DNA from: an uncultured Anaerolineae bacterium
GTDB taxonomy: Bacteria; Chloroflexota; Anaerolineae; CG2-30-64-16
Direction of reading: 5' to 3'
DNA length: 64,000 nt
NCBI GenBank assembly: GCA_937124585.1
Contig: CAKZKT010000146.1
Span: 45,389-109,388, forward strand
The notes under the pieces are model-generated. The model did no database searches, was not told the DNA's origin, and saw nothing but the letters and a program-made list of their open reading frames with translations. A program made the position numbers and the translations under genes. Shown in pieces: positions 43,453 to 52,115 of this stretch (position 1 is the first letter of the stretch; each line of letters begins with the position of its first letter).

Positions 43453-44856
43453 CTACCAGTTCAGCCCGGCCAGGATCGCTTCGACATCTTTCTTGACCGC
43501 GGCTGCGGCTGCGGCCACATCGCTCTTCGCGCAGGTCCAGATCGGGTCGAAGTTGGTCGAATAGCTTTCTTTGATCTTGGACTGCTGCGGCGGGAACTTG
43601 AACGAGATGACTTCCCGGTCCGTCTTGCCCTTGAAGGGATCGGTGTGGACTTTGGCGAAGTTGGCCGGCTTTTTGTCATCGGGTTCGATCGAGCCGACCG
43701 CCTCTTTGAGCGATACGCCCCAGCGCTTCTGTTCGCCGATGTACTTCTGGACGGGCAGGCTGACGAGGAACTTGATGAACTTCCAGCCTTCCTCTTTGTT
43801 CTTGGCCTGCGTCGGCAATGCCCAACCGCTGCAGCCGACCGGCACGAACTGGCCGCCGGGGCCTTTGGGCATGAAGGTGACATCGTAGTCGAACTTGACG
43901 TTCTCCTGTTTGGCAAAGAAAGTCACGGTATGGAAGCCGACCTGCATGGCGCACAGCCCGGCGCGGAAGACATCGCCCTGCCCCTGTGCCTCGGCCGTTC
44001 CGGGCGCGCCGTGTTTGACGCAGCGCAGCTCGTGCATCAGTTTGAAGAGTTTCAGGGCCGGCTCATCGGTGATCAGCGTCTTCTTGTAATCCGCATCGTA
44101 CCAGTCGCCGCCGAGCGCTTTGATCAACCCGCGCGTGCTCTCCGAGTCGGTCGGCGTGGGGTTCTGCCACCAGGCCCATCCCCACTGTTTGATCTTGGTC
44201 GCATCGAAGCCCGGCGCACTGGCGGGCGTGCCCTTCTCGTCGCGAGTCAGCTCCAGGGCGATGGCGATCATGTCGTCAATAGTCCAGTCATCCTTCGGAT
44301 AGGGGACCTTGGCGGCATCGAACATCGTTTTGTTGTAGTACACGCCCCACGCGGCGCTGTCTTTGGGGATGCCGTAGGTCTTGCCTTTGTTGCTGAAGGC
44401 ATCGAACAACGCCGGAATATAGTCCTCCGGTTTCACGCCATCGCGCTGCATGAGCGGAATCAGGTCGGTCAGTGCCCCGCGATGCGCATAATCCTGGACG
44501 ATACTCATGTGCTGGTGGATCATGTCCGGCACCACGCCAGCTGCCAGGATCGTGGGCAACTTGGTCATGTAGTCGCCCCAGGCTTCGAAGCTGACCTTGA
44601 CCTTGATTTCGGGATTTTCTTCCATGAATTTGTACGCGAAGTTCTCGTACATCGTGCGTTCCAGGCCGATGGCCGCGGGCGTAATCCAGTCAATGGTTTT
44701 GACTGCTTTGGCCGCGGGTTGAGCCGCCGGCTGGGTCGCCTGTGGAGCCGCTGGCGCGGCCGGAGCCGGCGCCTGGCACGCCGCGGCCACGGAAGCCAGC
44801 CCGACGAACGCCACACCCTTCAGAAGTTTCCGACGCGAAATCGCTTGGCTGCTCAT
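43453..44856 (-). CDS. Sugar ABC transporter substrate-binding lipoprotein
   Basis: 467 residues. The N-terminus SRRKLLKG then a hydrophobic core ending ASVAAAC combines a twin-arginine-like motif with a lipobox, so it may be exported by Tat and lipid-anchored. A Pro/Ala/Gln linker leads to a family 1 (MalE-like) binding domain with FAYKFMEENPEIKVKV and GIPKDSAAWGVYYNKTMF. GATCAGGAGGAGA precedes the ATG. It binds a sugar, oligosaccharide or sugar acid and hands it to the permeases downstream. Confidence 0.94.
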   Translation of the reverse strand: MSSQAISRRKLLKGVAFVGLASVAAACQAPAPAAPAAPQATQPAAQPAAKAVKTIDWITPAAIGLERTMYENFAYKFMEENPEIKVKVSFEAWGDYMTKLPTILAAGVVPDMIHQHMSIVQDYAHRGALTDLIPLMQRDGVKPEDYIPALFDAFSNKGKTYGIPKDSAAWGVYYNKTMFDAAKVPYPKDDWTIDDMIAIALELTRDEKGTPASAPGFDATKIKQWGWAWWQNPTPTDSESTRGLIKALGGDWYDADYKKTLITDEPALKLFKLMHELRCVKHGAPGTAEAQGQGDVFRAGLCAMQVGFHTVTFFAKQENVKFDYDVTFMPKGPGGQFVPVGCSGWALPTQAKNKEEGWKFIKFLVSLPVQKYIGEQKRWGVSLKEAVGSIEPDDKKPANFAKVHTDPFKGKTDREVISFKFPPQQSKIKESYSTNFDPIWTCAKSDVAAAAAAVKKDVEAILAGLNW

Positions 44857-44869
44857 GGTCTCCTCCTGA

Positions 44870-45628
44870 TCATATTTGTAGCTGATTGTAATACGCCTCG
44901 ACAGTCTCGAAATCTACGGTGGCATCCGGTGTCATGCCCAGCCGCTCGTACAGCTTGCGTCGCCCGCGCATATCGGCCAGCAGCACCGCGCGCGCGTGAA
45001 TCGCCACTTCCTCTGCCACTTCAATCGGCACCACCACGATGCCGTCGTCGTCGCAGCCGACAATATCGCCCGGCCGCACCTGGGCGCCGCCACAGGCGAT
45101 GGTCGTCTGCACCTCCACCAATTCGATGCGGCCGGGAATGATCGGCCGACCGCGCTTGCGGGCACAAACCGGCGTCTTCTGCAGGACGATCTCGGCCGTA
45201 TCCCGGCAGTAACCGTCGGTGATGATGCCGACCGCGCCTTCCGCGATGGTGCCCAGGCTGTTGTTCGAGCCCCAGAAGCCGACTTCGGGCGCGTCTCCGG
45301 CATCCATCACCACGACATGACCCGGCTTGATCATGCCGCGTGTGCTGGGAATCGGATACTGTTTGAACCAGATGGCGTGGGCGTCTACGATCTCCTCGGT
45401 GGTGTTCAGCTTCCACATCGGCTTGTTGGCCGGCACGCAGCGCATGGTGAACGCGACGCCCCAAAATTTCATGCCCAACCAGAGCGGTCGAACCTCGGGC
45501 GACATCAGCCCGATGTCGAAATAGCCGATGCCGTCCATGGCATCCACGACATCAACCACACGCAGGTACTTGTACAACTTGCGGATTTCGAAAGGATCCT
45601 TTGTGTTGGCGACGGGTTGCGAACTCAT
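44870..45628 (-). CDS. RraA-like protein, copy 1 of the cluster
   Basis: 252 residues. LRVVDVVDAMDGIGYFD, VVMDAGDAPEVGFWGS, and GIITDGYCRDTAEI with its Arg-Asp pair fit the RraA/HMG aldolase fold, but sequence differs widely from the other copy at 39247-39915 and carries a distinctive N-terminal extension (FEIRKLYKYLR). AGGAGA lies nine bases before the ATG. It is the first structural gene after the LacI-type regulator. The exact reaction is unknown. Confidence 0.88.
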   Translation of the reverse strand: MSSQPVANTKDPFEIRKLYKYLRVVDVVDAMDGIGYFDIGLMSPEVRPLWLGMKFWGVAFTMRCVPANKPMWKLNTTEEIVDAHAIWFKQYPIPSTRGMIKPGHVVVMDAGDAPEVGFWGSNNSLGTIAEGAVGIITDGYCRDTAEIVLQKTPVCARKRGRPIIPGRIELVEVQTTIACGGAQVRPGDIVGCDDDGIVVVPIEVAEEVAIHARAVLLADMRGRRKLYERLGMTPDATVDFETVEAYYNQLQI

Positions 45629-45681
45629 GAGAGCGAGTCTCCTTGTACGAGGCAAATGCAGAAGCGACAGAGATCAGGCGG

Positions 45682-46698
45682 TTAGCTGCACCGACGTTTC
45701 GATTGCAGCCACGTTTCGCGCGTGACGACTTGATTCGGCAGCACGACCGTCGCTGCATTCGTCTCGGCTTTGCCTTCCACCCGATCAATGAGCATCTGGA
45801 TGGCGCGACGCCCCATCTCGTGCGCGGGCTGGGCGACAACGGTGAGGGGCGGCCGATACAGGCAGGCTGCCGCAAAAGCGCCGAAGCCTGCTACATCCAC
45901 CGGATCGGGCCAGGAAATGCCCAAATCCTGCAGTGCCATGATCGCGCCCTGCGTCATGACGTTGTTGAAGACGAAGAGCGCATCGGGTCGGTCGACGCGT
46001 TGGATCAGTTCATAAGCGGCGCGGTATCCTCCTTCCAGGGTAGCCTGGCCTGGCACTTCCAGAGAGGCGTCGAGCGGCAGCCCGGCCTCCTGCAGGGCCC
46101 GCCGATAGCCACGCAAGCGTTCCTCGGTCGTTGAGACATGCGGCAAGCCGGTGATCGCCGCCACCCGACGTTTCCCCTCATGAATCAGATATTGCACACA
46201 TTCGAAAGCCGCCGTCTCGTCGTCGCAGGTGATTGACGGAAACGGCAAGCTCTTCAGACGCCGGTTGATGAGAACGATCGGCCAGCTGCTCTCGGCAAAG
46301 CGCTGCAGATGGGGGGCCGCTCCTGGTGCCGGTGCCAGGATGACGCCGGCGACCAGTTGCCGATCGAGGATGGTGAGATAAGCTTCTTCACGCTGTGAAT
46401 CCTCATCGGTGTTGCAGACGATCAGGTTGTATCCGCGCTGCAAAGCTGCTTGTTCTGCGGCATGAGCCGCCTCGGTGAAGAAGACGTTTTCGATCGTCGA
46501 AACGACAAAGCCGATCAGGTTGGTGCGTCGGCGCCGTAACGAACGCGCCACTTGATCGGGCTGATAGTTGAGCTGCTTGACTGCGTCCAGGACGCGCTGG
46601 CGCGTGGCATGGCTGATGTGTGGATATTTGCTCAGCGCGCGGCTGGCCGTGGCGACGGAGACGCCTGCCAGCTCGGCGACTTCTTTGATTGTGGCCAT
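45682..46698 (-). CDS. LacI family transcriptional repressor
   Basis: 338 residues. The helix-turn-helix TIKEVAELAGVSVATASRAL (3-22) and hinge YQPDQVARSLR are canonical, followed by a periplasmic-binding-protein-like effector domain with NLIGFVVSTIENVFF and LINRRLKSLPFPSI. Two LacI-type operators lie on top of its own promoter at 46760-46794, so it very likely represses itself and the cluster downstream. The effector is probably the sugar or a catabolic intermediate handled by that cluster. Confidence 0.95.
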   Translation of the reverse strand: MATIKEVAELAGVSVATASRALSKYPHISHATRQRVLDAVKQLNYQPDQVARSLRRRRTNLIGFVVSTIENVFFTEAAHAAEQAALQRGYNLIVCNTDEDSQREEAYLTILDRQLVAGVILAPAPGAAPHLQRFAESSWPIVLINRRLKSLPFPSITCDDETAAFECVQYLIHEGKRRVAAITGLPHVSTTEERLRGYRRALQEAGLPLDASLEVPGQATLEGGYRAAYELIQRVDRPDALFVFNNVMTQGAIMALQDLGISWPDPVDVAGFGAFAAACLYRPPLTVVAQPAHEMGRRAIQMLIDRVEGKAETNAATVVLPNQVVTRETWLQSKRRCS

Positions 46699-46759
46699 GT
46701 CTGTGCTCCTCTCCCCTGGATCAAGAGGATGGCCTGTCTGTAAGCTGCGTCGAGAGTGT

Positions 46760-46773
46760 TGAAAACGATTACA
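46760..46773. promoter_or_regulatory. LacI-type operator 1
   Basis: TGAAAACGATTACA, matching the TG-N-AA-N-CG-N-TT-N-CA palindrome of LacI-family operators. It covers the predicted transcription start. Confidence 0.75.
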
Positions 46774-46778
46774 AAGTA

Positions 46779-46807
46779 ATTGTAAACGATTTCGGGCGAA
46801 TTGTCAA
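46779..46807 (-). promoter_or_regulatory. Promoter of the LacI-headed operon
   Basis: On the minus strand TTGACA (46807-46802), 17 bases, TACAAT (46784-46779). Operator 2 overlaps the -10 box and spacer. Confidence 0.8.
46781..46794. promoter_or_regulatory. LacI-type operator 2
   Basis: TGTAAACGATTTCG, 21 bases (two helical turns) from operator 1. Confidence 0.7.
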
Positions 46808-46915
46808 GATCCCCGCCCGCGTATTTTACGACATTTTAACGGTAAGATTCTTGCGCGCCGCGACTCTAGCCGCCAGGATGCAGAGGGCGCAAAGGCTGGG
46901 GCCGGATGATCGCGT

Positions 46916-46952
46916 CGACGTGCCAGGCGTTTCGGAGGCGCCTGGCACGTCG
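46916..46952. repeat. Inverted repeat, GTGCCAGGCA family, copy 2
   Basis: CGACGTGCCAGGCG (46916-46929) and its exact complement (46939-46952) enclose a 9-base loop in the gap between the LacI-type gene and the fused molybdenum hydroxylase gene. The rest of the gap (46808-46915, 46953-47023) shows nothing recognisable. Confidence 0.75.
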
Positions 46953-47023
46953 AATGATTTGGTGTGGCAATGCGGCGCAGAACGGCAAAGTTGTGGGCGC
47001 CGTGGCGTGCGGCCGGGCAAGGT

Positions 47024-50000
47024 TCAGCGCTGAGCCCGCAGTGTCCGCCACACGCGTTCCGGAGTCAACGGCAGGCGCGTGATCCGCGCGCCGAGCGCAT
47101 CGTACACCGCATTGGCGACGGCCGGGCCGACCCCGTCCAGTGGGATCTCGGCCACCGCCTTGACGCCAAATGGATGCGTTGGCTCGTAGGTCTGGACAAA
47201 GCGCACGACCATTTCGGGCATCTCGTCTGCGGTGAAGATGCGATAGTCGCCGAACCGCGGGTTGAGCATGCGGCCACGGCTATCGAACGCCATCTCCTCA
47301 CACAGGGCATAGCCGAGCGCCTGCGTCATTCCGCCCTCCACCTGGCCGGTCGCCGTGGCCGGGTTGACGATCATGCCGCAATCGAGGACCATCACCAGCT
47401 TGTTGACTGTCACCTGGCCGGTCTCGATATCCACCGTCACATCGGCGAACTGGGCGGCGAACGGCGGCGGGCTGTCCGGGCTGACCCACGAACCGACGGC
47501 CATGATCTGATGCTGCTGGCTGCGATGCAGGCTCTCCAGGGCGACCTGGGCCAGGGTGACGTTGCGACCGTCTGCGGCCCAGGCCCGGCGTTCGGCCAGG
47601 ACGATCTCCGCGGCCGGCACATCGAGCATCCGGCCGGCGACGGCTTTGATCTGATCGGCCACCTTGCGCGCCGCCTCGACCACGGCCGCGCCGGAGATGT
47701 AGGTGGTGCTGCTGGCATATGCGCCTTTGTCGAACGGCGTGAAGTCGGTATCCGAGGAATAGGTGATGATGTCTTCGGGCTCACAGCCCAACACCTCGGC
47801 TGCCATCTGCGTCAACACCGTATCGGAGCCAGTCCCCAGGTCGGTGGCGCCGACCAGCAGATTGAAACTGCCGTCGTCGTTCATCTTGATGCTGGCCGCG
47901 CCCATGTCCAGGTTCGGGATCGCCGTCCCCTGCATCACCAGGGCAACCCCTTTCCCGCGGCGGAGGGAAGGAGAGGAAACAGGGAGACAAGTAGACAAGG
48001 GGTTTTTTCCTGCTTGTGTTTTTGTCTCCTTGCCGCCTTGATTCCCTGTTTCCCGGTTTCCTTCGTTCCAGCCAATCAGCTCCGCGCCGAGGCGCGCGCA
48101 CTCGGCGATGGCGTTGGTGCGGATCAACTCGGGGCGCGCCTCGCGGCCCTCGCTCCAGGCTTTCGACATGGGGTGCTCTTCGCCCGGCTTGATCACGTTC
48201 ATCAGACGGAATGCCAGCGGATCGAGGCCGAGGGCGCGCGCGATGTATTCCATGTGGCACTCGACGGCGAAGAAACCCTGCGGCACGCCATAGCCGCGAT
48301 ACGCGCCCGCGGTCGGCGTGTTGGTGTACACCACATCGGCGACGAAGCGGATGTGCGAGCGACCATCCGGTCCCTTGTCGGCCGGATAAAGCGACATCGC
48401 CTTGTGGCCCGTGTTGCCGGTCACGGTGAGCGCATGGTTGCCGTAGGCGCCGGTGTCCGACAAGACGCGCATTTCGTTTGCCACGATGCGGCCGTCTCGC
48501 ATGACGCCGGTGCGCATCTTGATGATCATGGGGTGGCGCGAGGTGCTGGCCATGAACTGCTCCTCGCGCGTGTACTCCAGCTTGACCGGCCGCTTCGTGG
48601 CGATGGTCAGATGCGCGCAGATGTCCTCGATCATCACTTCTTGCTTGTTGCCGAAGCCGCCACCGATGCGCGGCTTGATGACGCGAATGCGCTTGACCGG
48701 CAGGCCGAGCACGGGCGCCAGGATGCGTCGGGCATGAAACGGCACCTGCGTGCTGGTGCGGATCACCAGGCGGTCGTCCTCATCCCAGTAGGTGATACAG
48801 ACATAGGGCTCGATCGGCGCCTGCTGGACTTTGGGGACCTCATATTCGCCTTCGAAGACGTGATCCGCCGCTGCGAGCGCGGCGTCCACATCGCCCAGCT
48901 CGATGTTGATGTGGGCGGCCAGGTTGCGCTGCGGATCGCAGTCGCCGAACGGGACGTAGTCCGGCTCATCGTGGATCACCGGCGCGGCCGGCTGCATGCT
49001 CTCTCGCGGGTCGAGGATGGCCGGCAGTTCCTCGTACTCGACCTCGATCAGCTCCAGGGCGCGGCAGGCGATCTCCTCGGTCTCGGCCGCGACGGCCGCC
49101 ACGCGGTCGCCCACGAAGCGCACTTTGCGATCCAGGCTGACGAAATCCAGGGGGCCGGGGATGGGATCGGACTGGCCGGCGGTGGAATAGACGACGCGCG
49201 GGATGTCTTGATAGGTGAGGACGGCGTGAACGCCCGGCAGCGCGCGCGCCTTGCTCACGTCAATCCGCTTGATGTAGCCGTGTGCAATGGGACTGCGCAG
49301 GATCTTGCCGACCAGCATATCGCGCATTTCCACATCTGCGGTGAAAGCCGGCTTGCCTTGCGCCAGCTTCACGGCATCCACCTTCGGCTCGGCCACGCCG
49401 ACGTGTTTCGGTTCCGCAACAGCAACGGTCAGCGGCGGCTGGCGCGTGCTGGTCTGGGTTCGCGTCTGCGCCGCGGGCGCGCCGGGTGGCTCGGCCGTCA
49501 GCGCGTCGGGCGGCAGGGGCAGCTCCAGCATATGCGCCGGCGGGTCGAGGCGGGCCGGCAACGGTTCGACCGTCTCCCCGCGCAGCCTGGCCGCGGCGCG
49601 CAGCACAGCCTGGACCGGCTTTACATAGCCCGTACAGCGACACAGCACGCCCGACAATGCCTCTCGCACCTCCGCTTCGGTCGGCCGGGGATTGACGCGC
49701 AGCAGCGCCTCGGCCGCCAGCAGCTGGCCGGGCGTGCAATAGCCGCATTGAATGGCGCCGGTCTCGATGAACGCCTGCTGAAGGGTGCTCAGCCCGGCGG
49801 TTTGCTTCCAACCCTGCACCGGGTGTTCGCCCAGCGCCTCGACCGTCGTCACCTCGTGGCCGGCGGCCTGAGCCGCCAGCATGGTGCACGACGTGACCGG
49901 TCGGCCGTCCAGCCAGACGGTGCATGCGCCGCACTCCCCCGTTTCACAGCCGTGTTTAACGCCGAAAATGCCGTGGCGGCGCAGGGCGTCCAGGAGAGAT

Positions 50001-50059
50001 TCGTTGACCGCGACCTCCCAGTGCTGCGAGGTGCCGTTCAGGATGAAATCAAGCTGCAT
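47024..50059 (-). CDS. Fused molybdenum hydroxylase: 2Fe-2S domain plus Mo-cofactor domain
   Basis: 1011 residues from the ATG at 50059. Residues 1-150 carry two 2Fe-2S clusters (Cys38, 43, 46, 58; Cys105, 108, 140, 142). A Pro/Thr/Gln-rich linker (about 160-215) joins a full large subunit with GGGFGNK, the AYRGYG loop (near 586) and the catalytic Glu in VKAVAEIPLDGVG (near 969). The AYRGYG wording fits xanthine, nicotinate or aldehyde-type enzymes, not CO dehydrogenase. Residues about 666-703 are an out-of-family insert encoded by low-complexity repeat DNA. The FAD subunit gene lies directly upstream. Confidence 0.92.
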   Translation of the reverse strand: MQLDFILNGTSQHWEVAVNESLLDALRRHGIFGVKHGCETGECGACTVWLDGRPVTSCTMLAAQAAGHEVTTVEALGEHPVQGWKQTAGLSTLQQAFIETGAIQCGYCTPGQLLAAEALLRVNPRPTEAEVREALSGVLCRCTGYVKPVQAVLRAAARLRGETVEPLPARLDPPAHMLELPLPPDALTAEPPGAPAAQTRTQTSTRQPPLTVAVAEPKHVGVAEPKVDAVKLAQGKPAFTADVEMRDMLVGKILRSPIAHGYIKRIDVSKARALPGVHAVLTYQDIPRVVYSTAGQSDPIPGPLDFVSLDRKVRFVGDRVAAVAAETEEIACRALELIEVEYEELPAILDPRESMQPAAPVIHDEPDYVPFGDCDPQRNLAAHINIELGDVDAALAAADHVFEGEYEVPKVQQAPIEPYVCITYWDEDDRLVIRTSTQVPFHARRILAPVLGLPVKRIRVIKPRIGGGFGNKQEVMIEDICAHLTIATKRPVKLEYTREEQFMASTSRHPMIIKMRTGVMRDGRIVANEMRVLSDTGAYGNHALTVTGNTGHKAMSLYPADKGPDGRSHIRFVADVVYTNTPTAGAYRGYGVPQGFFAVECHMEYIARALGLDPLAFRLMNVIKPGEEHPMSKAWSEGREARPELIRTNAIAECARLGAELIGWNEGNRETGNQGGKETKTQAGKNPLSTCLPVSSPSLRRGKGVALVMQGTAIPNLDMGAASIKMNDDGSFNLLVGATDLGTGSDTVLTQMAAEVLGCEPEDIITYSSDTDFTPFDKGAYASSTTYISGAAVVEAARKVADQIKAVAGRMLDVPAAEIVLAERRAWAADGRNVTLAQVALESLHRSQQHQIMAVGSWVSPDSPPPFAAQFADVTVDIETGQVTVNKLVMVLDCGMIVNPATATGQVEGGMTQALGYALCEEMAFDSRGRMLNPRFGDYRIFTADEMPEMVVRFVQTYEPTHPFGVKAVAEIPLDGVGPAVANAVYDALGARITRLPLTPERVWRTLRAQR
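47975..48053. repeat. Repeat-like insert inside the fused molybdenum hydroxylase gene
   Basis: GGAAACAGGGA (47975-47985) and TCCCTGTTTCC (48043-48053) form an inverted pair, with GAGACAA / TTGTCTC nested inside. The minus strand carries ACTTGTCT-type units related to those at 18948-18987. The whole is in frame with the gene. Confidence 0.75.
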
Positions 50060-50085
50060 CGTTGCGCTCCTCTCATGTGGTCGCC

Positions 50086-50961
50086 TTAGGCGGCCCGATG
50101 CCACGCCGCGGCCAGCGCCCGTGCGCTCAACACTTCGGCCATGGCCTGGCGGTATTCGGCGCTGCCGCGAAAATCGCCCGTCGGTCGCACCGTTTCTGCC
50201 ACGCGGCCGGCCAGCGCGGCGACTGCGGCCGCGGTCCAGGGCCGGCCGATCAGGCCGGCCGCCAGGGACGACGCATCCCACGGCGCCTCGGCGACGCCGC
50301 CGAGCGCCAGCCGGGCCGCGCCGCACTGTTCGCCATCCCGTTGCACGACGGCTGCAGCGATCACGATCGGCGCGTCGGCCAGCGTGCGCGCCACCGATGC
50401 CAGCGCCGCACCGGTGTGAGACGCCGGCCAGGGGACCCAGAGCTCGGTGATGATGGCGGGCGCGGCCAGCAGCGCCGTCCGCCGCGCCAGAAATTCGCCC
50501 AGCGAGCGCTGCTGCTCGCCGGCGCGGTCGGCCAGGACGACACGGGCATCGCACGCCAACAGCGCGGCCAGCAGGGGATCGTTCGGCGCGGCCACGGCGA
50601 CAGCGCCGCCCACCGTGGCGCGGTTGCGCTGCACACTGCCCGACCAACGACGTGCGGCTTCGGCCAGAATGCCGTCGTAGCTCGCGCGCGCGGCTTCATG
50701 GCCGGCCAGTGCCGCGCGCGTGGTCAGCGCGCCGATGCGCAGGCCGGCTTGATTCGCATCGGCCGTGATGAAATCGAGGCCCAGGCCTTGCAGGTCTACC
50801 ACTGCCTCGATCGTCGTATCATGCGCAGCCAGCAGCGTGTCGCCGCCTGCTAGAACCGCGGTGCGCACCTCGCGGCGGGCGAAGAGTTCGAGCGCATGGG
50901 AGAGGCCGCGATCGGGGGTTTCGGCGACGGGTCGGTGATATTCGCGTAGATTCAGCAGCAT
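50086..50961 (-). CDS. Molybdenum hydroxylase FAD-binding subunit, second system
   Basis: 291 residues. VLAGGDTLLAAHD is the FAD-binding loop in diverged form (GGDT for GGTD) and VQRNRATVGGAVAVAAPNDP stands for the usual GG-N-x-A motif. TCAGGAGGCG precedes the ATG at 50961. The fused 2Fe-2S/Mo gene starts 26 bases after its stop, so the two genes give a complete enzyme. The replaced motif residues could weaken FAD binding. Confidence 0.86.
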   Translation of the reverse strand: MLLNLREYHRPVAETPDRGLSHALELFARREVRTAVLAGGDTLLAAHDTTIEAVVDLQGLGLDFITADANQAGLRIGALTTRAALAGHEAARASYDGILAEAARRWSGSVQRNRATVGGAVAVAAPNDPLLAALLACDARVVLADRAGEQQRSLGEFLARRTALLAAPAIITELWVPWPASHTGAALASVARTLADAPIVIAAAVVQRDGEQCGAARLALGGVAEAPWDASSLAAGLIGRPWTAAAVAALAGRVAETVRPTGDFRGSAEYRQAMAEVLSARALAAAWHRAA

Positions 50962-51015
50962 ACGACGCCTCCTGAAAGCCGGAGCGGCGAGAAAGCCGGC
51001 GGCGTTTACGCGTCT

Positions 51016-51021
51016 ATTATA
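51016..51021 (-). promoter_or_regulatory. TATAAT box upstream of the second molybdenum hydroxylase operon
   Basis: TATAAT on the minus strand 55 bases before the FAD subunit start, with no convincing -35 box. Confidence 0.4.
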
Positions 51022-51110
51022 CCTCATTCTGGACAAGTTGTTTTTTTTCGGGCATACTATCCCAAGATCGTGCAGTATCGTTCGTATATTTCTCAAAAGG
51101 AGAATGAGCC

Positions 51111-51941
51111 ATGGGAACATTTTTTGGGTCTTTGCTGAATCTTGCGTTGTTGTTGTTGGCCATCTTTGCGGTCGCCAGTTCGGCCATCAAAATCGTGCAG
51201 GAGTACGAGCGCGGCGTCATCTTCCGCCTCGGCCGCCTGGTGGGCGCCAAAGGCCCCGGCCTCTTCTTCATCATCCCGATCATTGATCGGATGGTGAGGG
51301 TAGATCTGCGCGTGGTCACTCTCGATGTGCCGTCTCAAGAGGTCATCACGAAAGACAATGTCACGGTCAAAGTCAATGCCGTCGCCTATTTCCGCGTTGT
51401 GGATCCGACACGCGCCATCGTTGCGGTCGAGGATTACCGCCGCGCCACCTATCAGATCTCGCAGACCAGCCTGCGTTCAGTCCTTGGCCAGTCCGAGCTG
51501 GACGAGCTGCTGACGCATCGGGACGCCATCAACCAGAAGCTGCAGCAGATCATTGACGAGCAGACCGAGCCGTGGGGCGTGAAGGTCAGCATCGTTGAGG
51601 TGAAGGACGTCGAGCTGCCCGAGAACATGAAGCGGGCAATGGCGATCCAGGCGCAGGCCGAACGCGAACGCCGCGCCAAGATCATCAACGCGGAAGGCGA
51701 GTACGCGGCGTCACAGCGCTTGACCAGCGCCGCGCGCATTATGAGCCAGGCGCCGGCCGCGCTGCAACTGCGTTATCTGCAGACGCTCACCGAGATCGCG
51801 GCTGACAAGAACTCGACGATCATTTTCCCGCTGCCGATCGAACTGCTGCGCGCGCTCAGCGGGATAGTGTCGACGGCGGACGTGGCCGCGGCTCCACCTG
51901 CGATGCCTGCGCCGGATGAACCGCCCGCGCCGACGATCTAG
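51111..51941 (+). CDS. Slipin (SPFH/band 7 stomatin-like membrane protein)
   Basis: 276 residues. A single N-terminal membrane helix (about 8-26) is followed by the SPFH domain: [20 protein letters not shown], then [20 protein letters not shown], and a coiled coil with repeated Ala/Glu ([20 protein letters not shown]). Slipins form ring-like membrane scaffolds. AAAAGGAGAATGAGCC precedes the ATG. No NfeD-type protease partner is adjacent. Confidence 0.94.
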   Translation: MGTFFGSLLNLALLLLAIFAVASSAIKIVQEYERGVIFRLGRLVGAKGPGLFFIIPIIDRMVRVDLRVVTLDVPSQEVITKDNVTVKVNAVAYFRVVDPTRAIVAVEDYRRATYQISQTSLRSVLGQSELDELLTHRDAINQKLQQIIDEQTEPWGVKVSIVEVKDVELPENMKRAMAIQAQAERERRAKIINAEGEYAASQRLTSAARIMSQAPAALQLRYLQTLTEIAADKNSTIIFPLPIELLRALSGIVSTADVAAAPPAMPAPDEPPAPTI

Positions 51942-52115
51942 CGGCTTGTCAGGAGCACACCGCCTTGCCGGGGTGTGGCGCCCGATGTCGTCTTGCACGA
52001 CAATCTCGTTCGCCGTGGCAATGTGTTGCGACATGGGCAACTGTGATGTGGTGGATGCCTGAATGGCATCTGCCGCACGCGAACACGCTCGACTTCGCGC
52101 TGGGGGAGGGGGAGG

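Noticed and set aside
46964..50089. A 1041-codon open frame on the plus strand across the fused molybdenum hydroxylase gene
   Set aside because: The minus strand carries complete 2Fe-2S and Mo-cofactor motifs; the plus frame is Arg/His-rich with no family.
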